Source of the DNA: Candidatus Gallispira edinburgensis
Lineage (GTDB): Bacteria; Bacillota; Clostridia; Lachnospirales; CAG-274
Assembly (NCBI GenBank): GCA_904395805.1
Contig: CAJFNV010000054.1
Span: 20,520-84,519, forward strand
DNA length: 64,000 nucleotides
Direction: 5' to 3'
Shown: positions 60,917 through 64,000 of the stretch, one piece after another
How the letters are laid out: each line of letters starts with the position of its first letter
Position numbering within the stretch: the first letter of the stretch is position 1
Position numbers and translations under genes: made by a program
Notes under the pieces: generated by a model
Database searches by the model: none
Told to the model about the DNA's origin: nothing
The model's input: the letters and a program-made list of their open reading frames with translations, nothing else

Positions 60917-61144
60917 ATGGAAGATAAAAGGATTGACGATTTAGTTTCAATGATCGACAGCTTTATGTCAAATGACGGGGGACATATGAATGTTACCGTC
61001 AATGAAAATGGCGAAGTGAAAACAGACGAAGAATACATTGATAAAGACGTTGTAACTCTCGGCTGTCTTGACTGTGCCGACAATATGGCTTGTTCTGTAC
61101 CTACTCTTTTTGAAGGTATGGACAGGGAAGAAGAAAATAAATAA
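60917..61144 (+). CDS. 75-aa Cys-rich protein related to N-terminal half of glycyl-radical domain
   Basis: RIDDLVSMIDSFMSNDGGHMNVTVN resembles [25 protein letters not shown] of next ORF; then VVTLGCLDCADNMACSVPTLFEG; upstream aaaagggtga RBS. Confidence 0.8.
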   Translation: MEDKRIDDLVSMIDSFMSNDGGHMNVTVNENGEVKTDEEYIDKDVVTLGCLDCADNMACSVPTLFEGMDREEENK

Positions 61145-61171
61145 TTTTAAATTTATAAGGAGGATTTTATT

Positions 61172-61411
61172 ATGGCTAACGAACAGCAGATCGATAACTT
61201 GGTTAATATACTTGACGGCTATGCAGAAAAAGGCGGCCATCACTTAAATGTAAATGTATTTACAAAGGAAACATTGCTTGATGCACAGGCTCATCCTGAA
61301 AAGTATCCGCAGCTTACTGTAAGAGTTTCAGGCTATGCAGTGAACTTCAATAAGCTTACAAAGGAACAGCAGGACGAAGTTATTTCAAGAACTTTCCACG
61401 ATAATATGTAA
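61172..61411 (+). CDS. Stand-alone glycyl-radical domain (GrcA/YfiD-like), 79 aa
   Basis: [59 protein letters not shown] = C-terminal PFL domain; own RBS aaggagg. Confidence 0.95.
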   Translation: MANEQQIDNLVNILDGYAEKGGHHLNVNVFTKETLLDAQAHPEKYPQLTVRVSGYAVNFNKLTKEQQDEVISRTFHDNM

Positions 61412-61417
61412 TTTTTC

Positions 61418-61447
61418 AAAAAGGCGGTTTACTAACCGCTTTTTTTG
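61418..61447 (+). terminator. Rho-independent terminator after glycyl-radical ORF
   Basis: gcggtt-tact-aaccgc then ttttttt. Confidence 0.8.
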
Positions 61448-61550
61448 GTTTATACTAGTTTGTAGAGGCGATAAGCAGCACCTTTTTGCAGGGGTGATTA
61501 TTAATTCAATGTCATTAACTTAACACTTTTACCATAAAGCAAATAGCTTC

Positions 61551-61683
61551 TCAGGCGGCGTGTCCGCCCTTCAGAACTTTTGACTGCGTCAAAAGCGACA
61601 CTTCGTGTCGGCAAATATTCTTTTGCTTCAAACTTGGCTCCCTTGTAAGGGAGCTGTCAGCTCTGCTGACTGAGGGTTTTCTC
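61551..61683. repeat. Palindromic dispersed element (copy C)
   Basis: ggcggcgtgtccgcc, cgacacttcgtgtcg hairpins and ggctcccttgtaagggagctgtcagctctgctgactgagggttttc, shared with copy A. Confidence 0.7.
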
Positions 61684-61752
61684 CTTAAGTTGATGATATT
61701 GTTATTGCTCGCCCGCAATTTACCATAACAAATTAAACCAGGAGATGACAAC

Positions 61753-62496
61753 ATGAAAGGTCACATACATTCACTTGAAAGCTTCGGCAGTGTGGACGGT
61801 CCGGGAATACGTTTTGTTGTATTCTTCAAAGGCTGTCCCATGAGATGCAAATACTGTCACAATCCCGACACATGGGAGCCGGGCGGCGGTACAGAAATGA
61901 CAGTAGATGAAATAATCGACGATTTTAACAGAAACAGAGCCTTTTACAAAAACGGCGGCATAACAGCCACAGGGGGCGAACCCCTTATGCAGATAGACTT
62001 TGTAACAGAGCTTTTTAAGAAGTGTAAGGAGGAAAATATACACACCTGCCTTGACACCTCAGGTATTACATTTACCCCAAATAATACAGCAAAATTTGAT
62101 GAGCTGATCAAATATACAGACCTTGTAATGCTTGACATAAAGCACATTGACCCGGAGGAACACATCAAGCTTACGGAACAGAAAAATGACAATATACTTG
62201 AATTTGCAAGATACCTTGACAGAAATAACATACCTATGTGGATACGCCATGTAGTTGTTCCCGGTATAACAGACAATAAAGACTATCTTTTCAAACTTGG
62301 AGAATTTATAGGCTCATTGAAAAATGTAAAAGCCCTTGATGTACTCCCATACCACACAATGGGCGTTAAAAAGTACGAGGCATTAGGTATGGAATATCCT
62401 CTTAAGGGTGTTGAAGCAATGGATAAATCAAAGGCTGTTGAATGTAAAAAGATAATATTAAACGGTGTAAGAAAAGCAAGACAGGAAAGAAAATAG
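61753..62496 (+). CDS. pflA: Pyruvate formate-lyase activating enzyme
   Basis: SFGSVDGPGIRFVVFFKGCPMRCKYCHNPDTW radical SAM CxxxCxxC; TATGGEPLMQ. Confidence 0.96.
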   Translation: MKGHIHSLESFGSVDGPGIRFVVFFKGCPMRCKYCHNPDTWEPGGGTEMTVDEIIDDFNRNRAFYKNGGITATGGEPLMQIDFVTELFKKCKEENIHTCLDTSGITFTPNNTAKFDELIKYTDLVMLDIKHIDPEEHIKLTEQKNDNILEFARYLDRNNIPMWIRHVVVPGITDNKDYLFKLGEFIGSLKNVKALDVLPYHTMGVKKYEALGMEYPLKGVEAMDKSKAVECKKIILNGVRKARQERK

Positions 62497-62498
62497 AA

Positions 62499-63203
62499 AT
62501 GGAAAACTTTATTATAAACTACTTTAAGAAACTGAATATTGAAATTGACAGCAAAAAAGCAGAGCAGTTTATTACCTACAAGGATATGCTTGTGGAATGG
62601 AATAAGGTAATGAATTTAACAGGTATCACAGAGGACAGGGAAGTAATAATAAAGCACTTTGCAGACAGTATCATGCCCCTTACTATAGCTGATTTTAAGA
62701 ACAAAAGCGTAATAGACGTAGGTACGGGAGCAGGCTTTCCGGGACTTCCCTTAAAAATTGCAGAACCGTCAATCAAACTTACTCTTCTGGACTCTCTCTT
62801 AAAAAGACTTAACTTTCTTGAAAATGTCTGTCAGAATATAGACACAGATGCGGAATTTGTACACGGAAGGGCAGAGGAACTGGGTAAGGATATAAACTAC
62901 AGAGAACAGTACGATATTGCTGTATCAAGAGCTGTGGCACCCTTAAATGTTCTTGCCGAATATGACCTTCCCTATGTTAAGGTCGGCGGGCTTATGATAG
63001 CTCTTAAGGGACCTGCTGCCTATGATGAAATTGAACAGGCAAAAAATGCAGTAAAAGAGCTTGGAGGCGAAATTGAAAGAGTAGAGGAAATTGCTTTACC
63101 TGAAACAGACCTTAAACATACAATTGTAGTTATTAAAAAAATAAGCTCCACTCCCGAAAAATATCCGAGAAGAGCTAAGAAGATCGAAAGAAGTCCATTA
63201 TAA
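62499..63203 (+). CDS. rsmG: 16S rRNA (guanine527-N7)-methyltransferase
   Basis: MVEWNKVMNLTGITE, VIDVGTGAGFPGLPLKI, AVSRAVAPLNVLAEY. Confidence 0.95.
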   Translation: MENFIINYFKKLNIEIDSKKAEQFITYKDMLVEWNKVMNLTGITEDREVIIKHFADSIMPLTIADFKNKSVIDVGTGAGFPGLPLKIAEPSIKLTLLDSLLKRLNFLENVCQNIDTDAEFVHGRAEELGKDINYREQYDIAVSRAVAPLNVLAEYDLPYVKVGGLMIALKGPAAYDEIEQAKNAVKELGGEIERVEEIALPETDLKHTIVVIKKISSTPEKYPRRAKKIERSPL

Positions 63204-63232
63204 ATTCTGCACTTTGAACTTCCTCTCACTCT

Positions 63233-63332
63233 GCCTCCCTTTTAAGGGAGGAGCCCGAAGGGTGGAAGGTTTCTCTGCCTCTCTTCTAAGTGAGGGGGAC
63301 CGCTTCTTCTCTTTTTGCCTCCCTTCTAAGGG
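63233..63332. repeat. Left ~100-bp direct repeat flanking DUF559 gene
   Basis: Gapless alignment to 63901-64000 with 7 mismatches (counted by eye). Confidence 0.9.
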
Positions 63333-63380
63333 AGGGGGACCGGCTCTGCCGGTGGAGGGTTTTATATAAAGAGGTATACT

Positions 63381-63764
63381 ATGGAAAATTACAACTCTAA
63401 ATTAAAGAATAACGCAAGAGTATTGCGCAAAAACATGACAAAAGAAGAAAAGCATTTATGGTATGATTTCCTTAGAGATTATCCCATAAAATTTACAAGA
63501 CAAAAACCAATTGGCAACTACATTGCAGATTTCTATTGTTTCAGGGCTAAATTAGTTGTTGAACTTGATGGCTCACAGCATTACAGCGATACCGGTATGA
63601 CGTATGATTCTGCAAGAAATAATTATATGGAGCAAACAGGACTTAAGGTTATAAGAATTTCTAATTTGGATATTTGGAATAATTTTAATGGTGTATGTGA
63701 ATATATTGATAAAATAACAAAAAGCAGATTAAATAGAAAGAATGCCATACCAATAGATGACTGA
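63381..63764 (+). CDS. DUF559 / Vsr-like endonuclease-fold protein
   Basis: ARVLRKNMTKEEKHLWYDFLRDYPIKFTRQKPIGNYIADFYCFRAKLVVELDGSQHY: typical DUF559 family. Confidence 0.9.
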   Translation: MENYNSKLKNNARVLRKNMTKEEKHLWYDFLRDYPIKFTRQKPIGNYIADFYCFRAKLVVELDGSQHYSDTGMTYDSARNNYMEQTGLKVIRISNLDIWNNFNGVCEYIDKITKSRLNRKNAIPIDD

Positions 63765-63795
63765 TATGTATAACTTTCTAAGTAATTGTGTCACA

Positions 63796-63846
63796 AAAAC
63801 CCTCAGTCAAGCCTTAAAGGCTTGACAGCTCCCTTATAAGGGAGCC
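63796..63846 (-). repeat. Inverted copy of the gctccctt-aagggagc / ctgac-gtcag dispersed element
   Basis: aaaccctcagtcaagccttaaaggcttgacagctcccttataagggagcc, reverse complement of copies A-C. Confidence 0.8.
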
Positions 63847-63900
63847 TGTAATTTGCCTTTCGCCTTTCATTAAAGGGCAGCGGCAGCGACTGGGAAATTT

Positions 63901-64000
63901 GCCTCCCTTCTAAGGGAAGTGCCCGAAGGGCGGAAGGTTTCTCTGCCTCTCTTCTAAGGGAAGGGGACCGCTTCTTCTCTTTTTGCCTCCCTTTTAAGGG
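63901..64000. repeat. Right ~100-bp direct repeat flanking DUF559 gene (runs off window)
   Basis: See 63233-63332. Confidence 0.9.

Noticed and set aside
58839-61411. Split PFL explained by a frameshift or nonsense sequencing error
   Set aside because: Core ends with a non-homologous acidic tail, two separate ORFs follow with own start and RBS, and the glycyl-domain ORF begins at a natural domain boundary; a single indel cannot join them.
63233-63360. CRISPR array or rRNA fragment
   Set aside because: Irregular spacing, palindromic GC-rich units, no unique spacers and no rRNA signatures.

Overview
AT-rich chromosomal window from an anaerobic Firmicute, probably class Clostridia (inferred from gene content). 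It is mostly housekeeping genes with several accessory loci. Main blocks: polA (truncated at the left edge); a four-gene operon with a 2Fe-2S thioredoxin-fold ferredoxin, a PAS-containing sensory [FeFe]-hydrogenase (HydS-like), a SpoIIE/PP2C phosphatase and a catalytic [FeFe]-hydrogenase; nrdR; thrC; a thiN-rpe-rsgA-prkC-prpC-rlmN-rsmB block; a sucrose PTS operon (LacI regulator, IIBCA, GH32, fructokinase, HPr, EI); tagO/upp/rpiB/tsaC/radA; a pectin-degradation locus (PL1-like lyase and a 2 kb-aa-class pectinesterase/SGNH esterase) beside a MerR regulator; pepF, glgA, stalk-domain proteins, murA; and a pyruvate formate-lyase locus. The strongest candidate for an undescribed system is the pyruvate formate-lyase locus (58.8-62.5 kb). 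The core enzyme keeps the catalytic Cys-Cys pair but stops before the glycyl-radical domain. That domain (RVSGYAVNF) is a separate 79-aa ORF with its own RBS. Between them lies a 75-aa ORF that resembles the N-terminal half of the glycyl domain but has a cysteine-rich segment where the radical loop should be. Other notable signals: two matching 19-bp-spacer MerR-type promoters in front of the pectin genes; a 49-aa ORF overlapping the giant esterase stop codon (TAATG); a PTS HPr with Arg in place of regulatory Ser46; a DUF559 gene flanked by ~100-bp direct repeats (93 percent identical); and a palindromic element bracketed by an exact 22-bp duplication. No rRNA, tRNA or CRISPR was recognised. 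All calls are by eye, with no database search.
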